DNA from: Tubulanus polymorphus
Lineage: Eukaryota > Nemertea > Palaeonemertea > Tubulaniformes > Tubulanidae
Length of the DNA stretch: 64,000 bases
Reading direction: 5' to 3'
Assembly (NCBI RefSeq): GCF_964204645.1
Contig: NC_134031.1
Coordinates: 14,815,307-14,879,306, forward strand
Position 1 is the stretch's first letter. Each line of letters begins with the position of its first letter. Made by a program: the position numbers and the translations under genes. This document shows, piece by piece, positions 8,551 through 17,616 of the stretch. The notes beneath the pieces were generated by a model. The model was not told the DNA's origin. It saw nothing but the letters and a program-made list of their open reading frames with translations, and did not search any database.

Positions 8551-9157
8551 AGATTTATTTATATTTGAACCTCATAATATGTTAGTTACTGGAGTTACAA
8601 ATTGTGGTAAAACACACTTCATATTAGATTTATTAGAAACTATTTATAAAAATCATTTTGATAATATAATATTATTCTGTCCTACTTATGAAATGAATGA
8701 AACGTATAATAGAGATATAGTTTTTAAAGATAAAAAGTTTATTATATTAAATTCTAAAACAGTGAAAGATAATTTAGATAATTGTATAAAAATTGCATTA
8801 GATATTTATAAAGGATCTAATACATTATTTATTATTGATGATTGCACAAATTTACATGATTCAAAAGTTAGAGAAAGTGAGTTATGTTATTTAGCTTTCT
8901 CTGGTAGACATTTTGGGATAACAACATGGGTTTTAAATCAGAAATATAATTCAATTGTGAAAGACTTTAGGGAGAATATAAGATTTCTAGTTTTATTTTA
9001 TAACAAAGATAAAAAATCTATGCAACAATCATTGGAAGAAAATCAAATTATACCTACTGAATTACATGATGAATATATGAATAAATTAAAGAATAATAAA
9101 GGTTCCAAATTACTTATGAGATTACAATTTCCATATGAATATAAATTTATAAAATAA
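8543..9157 (+). CDS. A32-like genome-packaging ATPase (204 aa)
   Basis: The Walker A motif is GVTNCGKT (residues 17-24) and the Walker B motif is LFIIDDC (D98, D99). The size and layout match the FtsK/HerA-type packaging ATPases shared by Polintons, virophages and large DNA viruses. It would pump element DNA into preformed capsids. The ATG lies inside the last codons of the integrase (AAATGAATAA). The gene is intact. The reading frame ends just before the convergent inverted repeat. Confidence 0.9.
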   Translation: MNKDLFIFEPHNMLVTGVTNCGKTHFILDLLETIYKNHFDNIILFCPTYEMNETYNRDIVFKDKKFIILNSKTVKDNLDNCIKIALDIYKGSNTLFIIDDCTNLHDSKVRESELCYLAFSGRHFGITTWVLNQKYNSIVKDFRENIRFLVLFYNKDKKSMQQSLEENQIIPTELHDEYMNKLKNNKGSKLLMRLQFPYEYKFIK

Positions 9158-9555
9158 AATCCTAATTCAAAATATTATAGAATTCACTGTATACTAATGG
9201 ATGAGTGGATGAATTGGATGAATTGGATGAATTGGATGAGTGGATGAATGGATGAGTGTAATAATATATAATTTACATATGTTTTTTATTTTTAAAACAG
9301 TAAGAGTTTGATTTGAAGTTATTTTATCAATTTTATACTATATTTAAATATTATTTTAATAATATATATATATTGTGTTAAATTTAATAAAGAATATAAA
9401 TATTATATTTATACTCATACTATTCTTCCAATTTATGTGTTAAAAAGTAAAATATATATATTATTATACTCATCCACTCTTCCACTCATCCAACTCATCC
9501 AACTCTTCCAACTCATCCATTCATCCATCAATATACAGTGAATTCTATAATCTTT
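9158..9555. repeat. Convergent-junction inverted repeat with GGATGA minisatellite arms
   Basis: Left arm about 9175-9272 and right arm about 9452-9550 are inverted repeats. The outer parts are TTATAGAATTCACTGTAT and its complement, followed by GGATGAATT/GGATGAGT repeats on the left and TCATCCAACTC repeats on the right. The spacer is AT-rich with ATATAT runs and AATAAA-like words for both strands. It lies exactly between the two converging gene blocks, so it probably carries 3' ends for both; a role as a replication or packaging site is possible. Confidence 0.75.
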
Positions 9556-10581
9556 TTAATTTTCATTTTCATATTTTTCTTTAAGCTTATTGTATTCTAA
9601 CCATAAATTCCTTTGCATTTTCATTGGTATAGGTCCTAAATGATTCTCGAGTTTATATTTATTGAATGTTTTTCTTGAAAATATTTTTGGAATATAATTT
9701 TCGATTTCAGTTTTAGATGGATGTTTATTTAAAAATTCTCTAAAATCATCATATTTAAGTTCAAATAAGTTCATTGCATAAGTAACATTTGGTTTAAAGT
9801 TATCTAACTTTTTCAATATGGTAACTATATCATTACTCAAGAAATAATCTATAAATGTTTTTCTATACCACCGATAATCTAATATATTCTTATTATTAAA
9901 TTTTGGATTTATAACTGTTGGATTTTCTATTACATTATCTGTACCAATATGTTTAATTGAGTATTTATGATTCAATTGTTTATCATATATTACATATTCT
10001 TTACATTTTTCACACCAAGATTTAAATACTTGTATTGCATGGGCTGAATCATTTCCACCTTTTGTTTTTAATTTATAATGTTTTGCCCAATTAGCCTTTG
10101 TTATACATTCATTACAGAAGGCACAATAATTCTGATCCTCTTTGCATTTATCTTTATATATATTGGCATATGTTTTTACTAATTGTAAAATATGTTCAAC
10201 TTTTTTTATGTGTAATAAATAATCATTATAATTATCAAAATCTTCTTCACAATACATACATCTGATGTTATCTTTTGGTTGAACATTTGATTTTTCTATT
10301 TTAGGTTCAATATTATATTCTATTTTTGTTTCAATCTTATCATCATTCGATGTAGAAGGTATAACATTATCTTCTATTTTAGGTTCAATATTATCTTCTA
10401 TTTTAGGTTCAATATTATCTTCTATTTTTGTTTCAATATTCTTATCTATTTTACTTATTCTATATTTGAATTGATTAAAGTAATCTCCAAAATACTTACT
10501 GTATTCATCATAAGGTAATATATAATATATATCTGATATCATTTCACTTGGAGATTGTATTTCATATATTCCACCTTCCAT
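9556..10581 (-). CDS. Polinton zinc-finger protein with acidic repeats (341 aa)
   Basis: Residues about 48-95 hold tandem copies of an IEDNIEPK-like acidic unit. Three zinc-finger-like clusters follow: CMYCEEDF...H...H near 108-130, CAFCNECI...H near 153-170 and CEKCKEYV...H...H near 190-212. The C-terminal 120 residues have no recognised domain. It could bind DNA or regulate transcription in the element. The family is unknown to me. It is the last gene of the leftward block and is preceded by the replication-class motif (AATAAAAATGTATATAATAA then ATG), like the HNH and OB-like genes, which suggests it is expressed with replication genes. Confidence 0.75.
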   Translation of the reverse strand: MEGGIYEIQSPSEMISDIYYILPYDEYSKYFGDYFNQFKYRISKIDKNIETKIEDNIEPKIEDNIEPKIEDNVIPSTSNDDKIETKIEYNIEPKIEKSNVQPKDNIRCMYCEEDFDNYNDYLLHIKKVEHILQLVKTYANIYKDKCKEDQNYCAFCNECITKANWAKHYKLKTKGGNDSAHAIQVFKSWCEKCKEYVIYDKQLNHKYSIKHIGTDNVIENPTVINPKFNNKNILDYRWYRKTFIDYFLSNDIVTILKKLDNFKPNVTYAMNLFELKYDDFREFLNKHPSKTEIENYIPKIFSRKTFNKYKLENHLGPIPMKMQRNLWLEYNKLKEKYENEN

Positions 10582-10613
10582 TTATTATATACATTTTTAT
10601 TAACGTTAAAATT

Positions 10614-11861
10614 CTAATACATAACACTATCTAATTGTGAATTTACAATATTTAATTGCGCGTCAGATATAATATAAATATGCATTTTAAAATTTTTGAT
10701 TCCCTTTTTCTTTGTCATGAATAATTGTATTCCATCTTTAGTGTTCTGTAGTTTTTTTCCAGAACCATGTAATAAGTTATCCTCTGTTGTTCTAAAATCT
10801 AACCATAATGCATATTTATTACCGGTATAATAATCAATTTGATTAATGTTACAATTTTCAAATGATTTTACTTTTTCATTCATAAAATGTTTTTTAATTT
10901 CTACCCATTGATCAATCATTCTCATTCCTTGACAGAATATTTTATTTGCTATACCTTCGATAGTTATTTCTACTTTTGTTATTTCAGGATTATAATAATT
11001 ATCAACATTTATTGCGCCATTAGTATACGTTCCAATGGTAAAAAATATTAATATACCTTTAATAGATCTTCTAGGGAAGTTAATATTCTCATTAATTATT
11101 TCATCATTTGCATTAATAGTAACAGTTTTAAATTTATCAATATAATCATATAATAATGAAAACCCTTGATTATATTTAGTTTGAATTATACTTGAAATAT
11201 TTTCATCAGTTACTGTATCATATTCTAAACATATATTCGATAATTTATAACTCATATCTTTAACAACGCTAGATAATACAATTTCATTTACAGGAGCAAA
11301 TTTTATTTCAAATATAATATCTTCTTGAATTGCGTATTTATATAAAGGTGCATTATTATTTATCAATTCAAAATCTAATGGAATTTTATATTTGCTTCCA
11401 TATATACTTTTTATCAATTTATCTACATCATTAGTTAATATTGCGCTATTAGCTTCTGATCTTAATTTATTTTGGTTTTCTGATTGAATTCCTTGAAATA
11501 TCATATTATTTCTATTTTCTTTAGTTAACCATAAATCTTTATAATGCATAAATAAATTATAATCATCTAATGAGAAAACTGTTTCTGGACCAATCTTTAT
11601 TGTTAACTTTTTAATCAAATATCTTCCAACATTATCAACGACATAATTATTATTATTACCGATTACTTTTATATCAGCTGATAAATAAATACTGTTTGGA
11701 ACATAAAAAGTATTTTGTGTTAATCGAGGGATTCTAACATATAAAGTTTCATCAGGATTAATATTAGAAGGGTTATGAGTAATTATATGATGTGATCTTT
11801 CTGCTTTGATAGCATTAGATATTCTAGAAATCTTAGAAGGACTTATATAACTCCCACTCAT
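10614..11861 (-). CDS. Major capsid protein, double jelly-roll type (415 aa)
   Basis: The pattern fits Polinton/adintovirus hexon-like capsid proteins: an N-terminal SPSKISRI segment, then ETLYVRIPRL, FYVPNS, RYLIKKLTIKIG, DDYNLFMHYKDLW and beta-rich segments up to LWLDFRTTEDN and KGIKNFKMHIYIISDAQ. This size is within the range of compact double-jelly-roll capsids. It would trimerise and tile the icosahedral shell. The frame is intact. It starts 21 bases after the stop of the upstream gene, with the virion-class start motif TAATTTTTTTTG...TAAATAAATG between them. Identification rests on pattern memory, not a search. Confidence 0.85.
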   Translation of the reverse strand: MSGSYISPSKISRISNAIKAERSHHIITHNPSNINPDETLYVRIPRLTQNTFYVPNSIYLSADIKVIGNNNNYVVDNVGRYLIKKLTIKIGPETVFSLDDYNLFMHYKDLWLTKENRNNMIFQGIQSENQNKLRSEANSAILTNDVDKLIKSIYGSKYKIPLDFELINNNAPLYKYAIQEDIIFEIKFAPVNEIVLSSVVKDMSYKLSNICLEYDTVTDENISSIIQTKYNQGFSLLYDYIDKFKTVTINANDEIINENINFPRRSIKGILIFFTIGTYTNGAINVDNYYNPEITKVEITIEGIANKIFCQGMRMIDQWVEIKKHFMNEKVKSFENCNINQIDYYTGNKYALWLDFRTTEDNLLHGSGKKLQNTKDGIQLFMTKKKGIKNFKMHIYIISDAQLNIVNSQLDSVMY

Positions 11862-11882
11862 TTATTTAACAAAAAAAATTAA

Positions 11883-13577
11883 TTATTTATTTTTTGATAT
11901 CATATTTACTAAACCAAAAATAATAGCACTTACAACCGTAATTAAAAATAAAATAATATGTTCAGCAGCAAAGTTAATAATGTTTCCTGCAGATTTCAAT
12001 ATAAAACCAACAATTGATGCAATAACTCCTGGCAATGCTGCAGCAGATTTCTTTGATAGTTCCCATAAATATTTTGCTAATTTTTTTAAACCATCTTTAA
12101 CTTTATCTTGTATAGAATTATTATCATTCGGGGGTTTATCCGGTTTATTTGGAGTAGGAGTAGATTTCAAAGCATTTGATATTGCTAAACCAATTGTTGT
12201 AAATAACATAGTTACAGCTGTTAGAATTGAAAGAATTGTTATTCCTTCTAACTTAAATAATAATTTTATTCTGTCTTTTAATGATATTTTAGAATTTGGT
12301 TTAATCAACAAATCTTTAAAAATAACTTTTAATCTATTAATATTATAATCATATGATTTTAATAATAATTTAATTTCTTCTTTTTGTAATTCTATGTTAT
12401 ATTCTAAATCATCTTTTTCTTTTTCTAAACGTAATTCTTTTTGCCTATATTCTATTTCATCAATTACTTGATGATCTAAATCAGACTTTAATTGTTCTAT
12501 TTCTTTATTTTTATCAGTTAATTCTTTTTCTAAAGTTCTAATCTTAAAATCTCTTATACTTTTATCATGCGCAATTTTATCAGCTGATTCTTGCATACCT
12601 TTAATTTCTCTACGTGTTTGTTCAGGAAATGCTTCTAATTCATCATCAGTTAAATCAAATAATCCTTTTTCTAGTAAATATTGCAGTCGATTTATTCCAG
12701 TACTATTCATTTCTTCTTCTGAATCACTTAATCTATTAATTTGTTTTTCTAATTGTAATTGTAATTGTAATTGACTTGAATCATTATCAATTGGTTGAGT
12801 GTCTCTTCTCGATGTTTCGGGTGTTGAAGATCTTAATTTATCTAATCGATTTCTATTCTCTTCCATTTCTGGATCAAAATCAGTAGGATTTGGATTTTTA
12901 AATGGTGAATATTTGTTTATATCAATATTAGGAATTGGTTCTTCTTCATTTACTCTATCGAGTGCATTCCATATAATTCTGAGAAATTCTCTACCACCTT
13001 TTGAACTTTCAATTGTAGATGTTGCTCGCATTCCAGGTTCAAAAATATTTTCTTGACCCATTCTAGATAATTGAATTGATACAGTATTCCTATTTAATTC
13101 AAGATTATAATACCATGCATCATTTTTAAATTCTAAATTATTTGTGAAATATGGGTCATCTTTAAAAATTTGTTCTACAACACCTTCAGTATCAATTTCA
13201 TCTATTACAACTTTTGGTAATAGTTCGTTAACAATTGTATCTGTTACTCTAGATTTCATTTTATATAATTCCATAGGTTTATCAGGATATTTTTCTTGTT
13301 GTTTTTCTAATAGTTCCATAAATTCTTTTCTTTCTCTTCTAGTTGAAATTCTACCCCTTTCAGGAGCTTCTGAATATTTATTTAATTTTTCACGTAATTC
13401 GGGATCATCATCATAATCATCATCATAATCATCATCTTCACCTAAATTAGTATTATATGCTGATTCATCATCATTATCAATATTAGTTTCTGCATCATTA
13501 TAATCATCATCAATATATCCTTCATTATTATTTCCCATTTCTCCCATTTCATAATCTTCTCCACCTTCTACATCCAT
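11883..13577 (-). CDS. Acidic coiled-coil protein with C-terminal hydrophobic region (564 aa)
   Basis: The first 65 residues are acidic, with repeated DDYDDD stretches. A helical middle (about 300-420) is a strong candidate coiled coil of E/K/L heptads. The C-terminus has two to three hydrophobic or amphipathic segments (near 445-468, 515-535 and 543-562, for example HIILFLITVVSAIIFGLV). It lies directly upstream of the capsid gene in the leftward operon-like block, 16 bases after the split gene, which points to a virion role such as an internal scaffold or membrane-acting protein. The family is not recognised. A simple QLQLQLQL run sits near residue 275. Confidence 0.75.
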   Translation of the reverse strand: MDVEGGEDYEMGEMGNNNEGYIDDDYNDAETNIDNDDESAYNTNLGEDDDYDDDYDDDPELREKLNKYSEAPERGRISTRRERKEFMELLEKQQEKYPDKPMELYKMKSRVTDTIVNELLPKVVIDEIDTEGVVEQIFKDDPYFTNNLEFKNDAWYYNLELNRNTVSIQLSRMGQENIFEPGMRATSTIESSKGGREFLRIIWNALDRVNEEEPIPNIDINKYSPFKNPNPTDFDPEMEENRNRLDKLRSSTPETSRRDTQPIDNDSSQLQLQLQLEKQINRLSDSEEEMNSTGINRLQYLLEKGLFDLTDDELEAFPEQTRREIKGMQESADKIAHDKSIRDFKIRTLEKELTDKNKEIEQLKSDLDHQVIDEIEYRQKELRLEKEKDDLEYNIELQKEEIKLLLKSYDYNINRLKVIFKDLLIKPNSKISLKDRIKLLFKLEGITILSILTAVTMLFTTIGLAISNALKSTPTPNKPDKPPNDNNSIQDKVKDGLKKLAKYLWELSKKSAAALPGVIASIVGFILKSAGNIINFAAEHIILFLITVVSAIIFGLVNMISKNK

Positions 13578-13593
13578 TTACATAATAAAAAAA

Positions 13594-14976
13594 TTAAAAT
13601 TTAAAATATAATATTCCTCCGATTACAATTCCTATACAAGTTATAGCTAATTTAGTATTTTCATGGGATTTATTATCATCATTTAGTTTAATTATATCAT
13701 GTTGAATTTTATCAGTTCTATTATTTTCTGATGTATTGTAATCTTTTATTTTAGAATCATTATTTAATTTAATATTATTAGTTTTAGTTTCAGTTGATTG
13801 AATATGTTTTTTATTTTTTTCACCTTCCATTAATTTTGGAGTAGTAATAATGTTTTTATTTATATCATTTAATCCAAATGAATTATTTATTGTTGCAGTT
13901 TTAATTAGATTATTATAACCAATTATATTTCCCATCTTTAATACTAAATCATTAGAAATAATTAATAGATTAGGGCCTATACAATAATTTAATCTAATAT
14001 GTGATTTATCTAAATAATTTTGATATCTTATAATGTTTTCTGGAATCGATCTATTTTTATCATTATGAATTGAATCTTCAAATAAAACTTTAAATTGTTT
14101 TTGTGTATCAAATGATGTATTCTAATTTCCAATTATCGGTGATCTTGTTTCAACTTGTGATCCTAGAATACATATCAAATAAGTTCTAATAGATTGATTT
14201 ATTCTTTCTATACCTGATTTAGTAAAACCTTCACTATTTTCTAAAATAAAATAAACCCAACCATTATTGTTTTCTTGTTTTAAATTATCATAAAATTTCG
14301 GTAATTTATTGAAATTTAATGTTTCTAAATCCTTTGTTTCTATTTTACCATAACCTAATTTATTATTATAGATATTATAAAAACTATTAGATGGTATGGG
14401 AAGTGCACAATATTCTGCAATCTTTTTAGGGCAAGGAAGTGATCTTATTGTTCCAATTTTTGTTCTAAAATCAGAATTATTCATATCTATATTAAATTCA
14501 TTACAAATCTTATAAAACTTAGATAAATTAATATTATTATCCAATTCTTTGAAATATTTAGATCCTGGTAAAGCGCACTCTAATTCATTTAATATTATTC
14601 TGATTTGAAAGTATGTATGAAATCTAAATAAACTTTGAATTAATTTATATTTAGAATTATTCAAATGATCATTCCAACTAATTCCACATCCTGTTGTTGC
14701 ACAATAAACAGCAAAATTTAATTGATTCTGCCAATACTTCATATTAGATTTTAATAACCATTGTTTTTCATCTTTCAATTTTTTAAAATTAATTAAATAT
14801 ACATGAAATATATTTTCCATCTTTGCATTAAAATTATTAGTTTCAGTAACATAAATTTCTAAATTAGTTAATGAATCTAAAACTTCATTTCTATATGTAA
14901 TATCTTTATTAAAATCTATTGCTGGAATATTATATTTAATTGATTTATTATATTGGAAAGCTTTTGGAAACCCCAT
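13594..14976 (-). pseudogene. Conserved Polinton gene split by an in-frame TAG (284 + 62 + 113 codons)
   Basis: An open frame starts at 14976 and meets TAG at 14122-14124. The same frame then stays open for 62 codons to the ATG at 13935 and on to TAA at 13594, so the whole 461-codon region is one gene with one nonsense codon. The N-terminal part contains FAVYCATTGCGISW and Cys-containing helices. The last part ends in a transmembrane segment (LAITCIGIVIGGILYF). The family is not named here; position among capsid genes suggests a virion protein. The ATG at 13935 is probably an internal methionine, since it lacks the virion-class start motif that precedes 14976. The options are true nonsense decay, stop readthrough, or a sequencing error. 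Confidence 0.75.
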
Positions 14977-14992
14977 TTATATAACTAAAAAA

Positions 14993-15424
14993 TTAATAAT
15001 TTATTAATTCTTTTAATAATTTATCTTTTTCAACTGTTATATGACCATTTAAACTTATTATATAATCTAGTGTGTTCTTTAATTTATTAATTTCTTTTAT
15101 ATTAGTTTTAATTTTTTCTTTATTACTTTTTATATTTAATTTTGAACTTATACCAGTTAAAACACTTGAACTTAATCCTAATACACCAATTGATATAGCT
15201 AAAGGTGTTAATGGGCTGAATATTGCTAAAAATGTTATTACAGAACTAATTGTAACCGAACCACTTATAATCAAATAATATATAATTTTACTTTTTAAAT
15301 ATTTTTTCTTTTTAACTTTTAAGTCACTTTCAAATTCTAATATTTGTTTTTCTAAATATGTTTTTAATTTAGTTTTATTTATATCATGAGGAATAATATC
15401 AATACTATCAACTTTATCTTCCAT
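14993..15424 (-). CDS. Small membrane protein with two hydrophobic segments (143 aa)
   Basis: A charged N-terminal helix (about 18-47) is followed by two adjacent hydrophobic segments (YYLIISGSVTISSVITFLAI and PLAISIGVLGLSSSVLTGI, about 50-95) and a lysine-rich helical tail. This is a helical hairpin membrane protein. It is one of four short proteins in a row between the split gene and the penton gene, with tiny gaps and the virion-class start motif before each. The function is unknown; a virion membrane or membrane-disrupting protein is plausible. Confidence 0.65.
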   Translation of the reverse strand: MEDKVDSIDIIPHDINKTKLKTYLEKQILEFESDLKVKKKKYLKSKIIYYLIISGSVTISSVITFLAIFSPLTPLAISIGVLGLSSSVLTGISSKLNIKSNKEKIKTNIKEINKLKNTLDYIISLNGHITVEKDKLLKELINY

Positions 15425-15443
15425 TTATTTAGAATAAAAATTA

Positions 15444-15866
15444 CTAATTAGTAAACTTATAAGCAACAAATATAACAATAACTGTTCCACCTAAAATCCA
15501 TATTATTTCATATTTTTGTTGTTCTTTACTTGGGGTATAATAATCTGATAATTTAGGTTTGTATAGATGTAATTTTTCTTTATTGGTTACTGCGTTATAT
15601 AAACTCATTGCATCATCAACTGATTGAAAATCTCTATGTGAAATCTTCTGATCATATAATTCTTTATTGATGTAATCCATATAGTTTTGCCTCTTTTCTC
15701 TATATTCTTCTGCAGCTTTATTGTATTTCTCTAACGCTAAGTTATGTCTTCTTTGTTCTCCTAATGAACTATTTTTATCAATATGTTTAAATAAATAACC
15801 ACCACCAGTAAATGCTAAAGCGTTAACAATTGCCGATCCTATAATAGTTATAATTGCAGAAGCCAT
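15444..15866 (-). CDS. Small membrane protein (140 aa)
   Basis: Hydrophobic segments lie at both ends: residues 2-27 (AIITIIGSAIVNALAFTGGG) and about 118-136 (IIWILGGTVIVIFVAY). Between them is a charged helix with YNKAAEEYREKRQNYMDY. The topology would place both ends in a membrane with a helical loop between. The gene is preceded by TAATTTTTTTTGCTAAATAA then ATG, one of the clearest examples of the virion-class start motif. The function is unknown. Confidence 0.65.
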   Translation of the reverse strand: MASAIITIIGSAIVNALAFTGGGYLFKHIDKNSSLGEQRRHNLALEKYNKAAEEYREKRQNYMDYINKELYDQKISHRDFQSVDDAMSLYNAVTNKEKLHLYKPKLSDYYTPSKEQQKYEIIWILGGTVIVIFVAYKFTN

Positions 15867-15891
15867 TTATTTAGCAAAAAAAATTATGCAT

Positions 15892-16113
15892 TTATATGGG
15901 AGGAATATATTTTTGTTTTTCCAAATAATCAATAGTTAAATTAGATAAAGTAACTGCTAATGTTAACTTTAAAATATCATTTATATCAAATCTATCAACA
16001 TTAACACTTCCCATTTTGAATACTTTTTTTAATACCATTGAATAACCAACCGTTCCAACTGATAGTAATGCGCCATTATATAATCCAGTTATTATCCACT
16101 TATTATCACTCAT
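15892..16113 (-). CDS. Very small hydrophobic protein (73 aa)
   Basis: The protein has a glycine-rich hydrophobic first half (ITGLYNGALLSVGTVGYSM) and a second amphipathic helix (ILKLTLAVTLSNLTIDYL). It directly abuts the gene upstream: its ATG at 16113 touches the TAA of the 113-aa gene ending at 16114. The virion-class start motif TAATTTTTTTGATAAATAA precedes the ATG and contains part of the upstream gene's 3' end. The function is unknown. Confidence 0.6.
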   Translation of the reverse strand: MSDNKWIITGLYNGALLSVGTVGYSMVLKKVFKMGSVNVDRFDINDILKLTLAVTLSNLTIDYLEKQKYIPPI

Positions 16114-16455
16114 TTATTTATCAAAAAAATTACTATCATCAAAATATTTAGTTAACTTATTTATGATTAATTCAACATTTATTTCATTACTAGTTTTATG
16201 ATTATCATATATTTTGGTTAATATGTTTTTAATATCATCAATAATTCCATCTTCATTTAATTCATAATATTCTAAAGGTGATTTAATTAAATCAATTACT
16301 TTTTCTATATCATAATTTTCTTTATCAATCATTGATGCATTGTTAAATGATTTACTTTTTATATCAGTAATTACATCATTTAGTTTAATTCTCATTTCTT
16401 TACCATGTTTAAAATCAAACCCAAAACATATACTCGGTCCAACAGTTATATTCAT
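16114..16455 (-). CDS. Small soluble acidic protein (113 aa)
   Basis: It has no membrane segment. It is predicted helical, with many D, E, K and I residues, and a C-terminal half of regularly spaced hydrophobics. A short Cys-containing strand (GPSICFGFDFKHG) opens the protein. It lies between the penton gene (16 bases upstream) and the 73-aa gene (abutting). It has a virion-class start motif (TAATTTTTCACCTATATAA then ATG). The family is not recognised. Confidence 0.6.
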   Translation of the reverse strand: MNITVGPSICFGFDFKHGKEMRIKLNDVITDIKSKSFNNASMIDKENYDIEKVIDLIKSPLEYYELNEDGIIDDIKNILTKIYDNHKTSNEINVELIINKLTKYFDDSNFFDK

Positions 16456-16471
16456 TTATATAGGTGAAAAA

Positions 16472-17233
16472 TTACTCTTTACATCTTATAACTAATTCAT
16501 AAATTACAGGAAAGTTATTCAAATCAATTAAGTATCCATTATGATTTCTAATTTCTAATCTAAAATTATTAAAACTAGGAATGCATGGTTTGAAATCACA
16601 TTCTGTTAAATTATAATTTATTTGCGTTCCAAATTCTTTAACATTCTTCAATGGTAAAATGTTTAGTAAACCAGAATTACAAGTTATATCTTTAGTTGCT
16701 TCGAATGTTTTTGTAGGATCGATTAAATTGCAATAAATATAAAAATGTGTGTAAGGTATTAAGTTTGGTGTAGTAGCGTCAATATTTGTAAAAGATCTAT
16801 CTGGAAGAATTCCTAACAGTTTAGCTATAGGTTTTTTTACCATAATTTTATGTTTTTCACTATTAGACAACCTTATCTTTATTCTATCAGAACTCTCACT
16901 TTTTAAAAATCTAATACTAAACCCAGAACTACTACCTAATTTGTGCCAGGCTTTTCTATTAATTTCTTGTGCTAATGTATCTAAATTATATAACCCCGGT
17001 TTTAAATATATATAGACCCATTCATTTTTATTTTTATTAAAAACTAAAAAGACTCTATGTTCAATAGACTTATCCGATACATTGTAAAAAGAATTACATA
17101 AACTTATATTAACTAATTTTAAATCTACACAATTCTTAAATTCTCTATCTAATTGTACTAGTAAATTATGAGATTTATAATTTGTAAGTTTTCTTGAATC
17201 TACAAATATTCTGTATTCTTTTAATTCTACCAT
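16472..17233 (-). CDS. Penton-like minor capsid protein (253 aa)
   Basis: The protein is beta-rich, with the pattern of Polinton/adintovirus single-jelly-roll minor capsid proteins: EYRIFVDSRKLTNY at the start, LKLVNISLCNSFYNV, a loop reading IYLKPGLYNLDTLAQEIN, then KLLGILPDR and a C-terminal strand ending YELVIRCKE. The NSFYN followed by PGxY and LLG arrangement is what led to the call. It would occupy five-fold vertices together with the major capsid protein. The frame is intact. It starts 17 bases after the broken OB-like gene. Confidence 0.75.
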   Translation of the reverse strand: MVELKEYRIFVDSRKLTNYKSHNLLVQLDREFKNCVDLKLVNISLCNSFYNVSDKSIEHRVFLVFNKNKNEWVYIYLKPGLYNLDTLAQEINRKAWHKLGSSSGFSIRFLKSESSDRIKIRLSNSEKHKIMVKKPIAKLLGILPDRSFTNIDATTPNLIPYTHFYIYCNLIDPTKTFEATKDITCNSGLLNILPLKNVKEFGTQINYNLTECDFKPCIPSFNNFRLEIRNHNGYLIDLNNFPVIYELVIRCKE

Positions 17234-17250
17234 TTATTTTACATATTTTC

Positions 17251-17588
17251 TCATTCGAAATCTATTTCATGGTGCCCTTTTTCATTCTTACCTTTGTATA
17301 CGAAATAGAAATCTCCAGAACATAATTCTTCTAGATCTTCACTTGATAATCTATGAAATCTATCTGGTAAATAAGTTCTGAATTTATATGTATTTCCTTT
17401 TAATCCTTCATATTCTAAGTGTATAACTAATTTATCTCCATATTTATTAGTAATTGTTTCAATGTTAGTAATTAAATATTTCTTGTGAATTGTTAACTCA
17501 GTTAACTGAATTTATAATCTACAGATTTGACGCTTGAAGTATCTTTAATTCTATCTAAGAATTCACTGTGTACTTGTTTACTCTCCAT
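17251..17588 (-). pseudogene. Frameshifted OB-fold-like small protein gene (about 112 codons)
   Basis: The frame from ATG 17588 runs 28 codons and stops at TAA 17502-17504. Moving one base restores an open frame from there to TGA at 17251-17253. That second part contains the segments HKKYLITNIETITNKYGDKL, TYKFRTYLPDRF and FYFVYKGKN, typical of a short Polinton protein with an OB-fold look, possibly single-strand DNA binding. The shift falls in a repeat of GTTAAC (GTTAACTGAGTTAAC on the minus strand), a place prone to slippage. It lies between PolB and the penton gene and has the replication-class start motif. It is either broken, recoded, or a sequencing error. Confidence 0.65.
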
Positions 17589-17616
17589 TTATTATACAAA
17601 TTTTTATTGAAATTGA

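Noticed and set aside
13594-13935. Stand-alone 113-aa protein beginning MGN, possible N-myristoylation
   Set aside because: The frame is open upstream for 62 codons to a TAG and continues the 284-codon frame; the element's start motif is missing before this ATG, so it is more likely the tail of a split gene.
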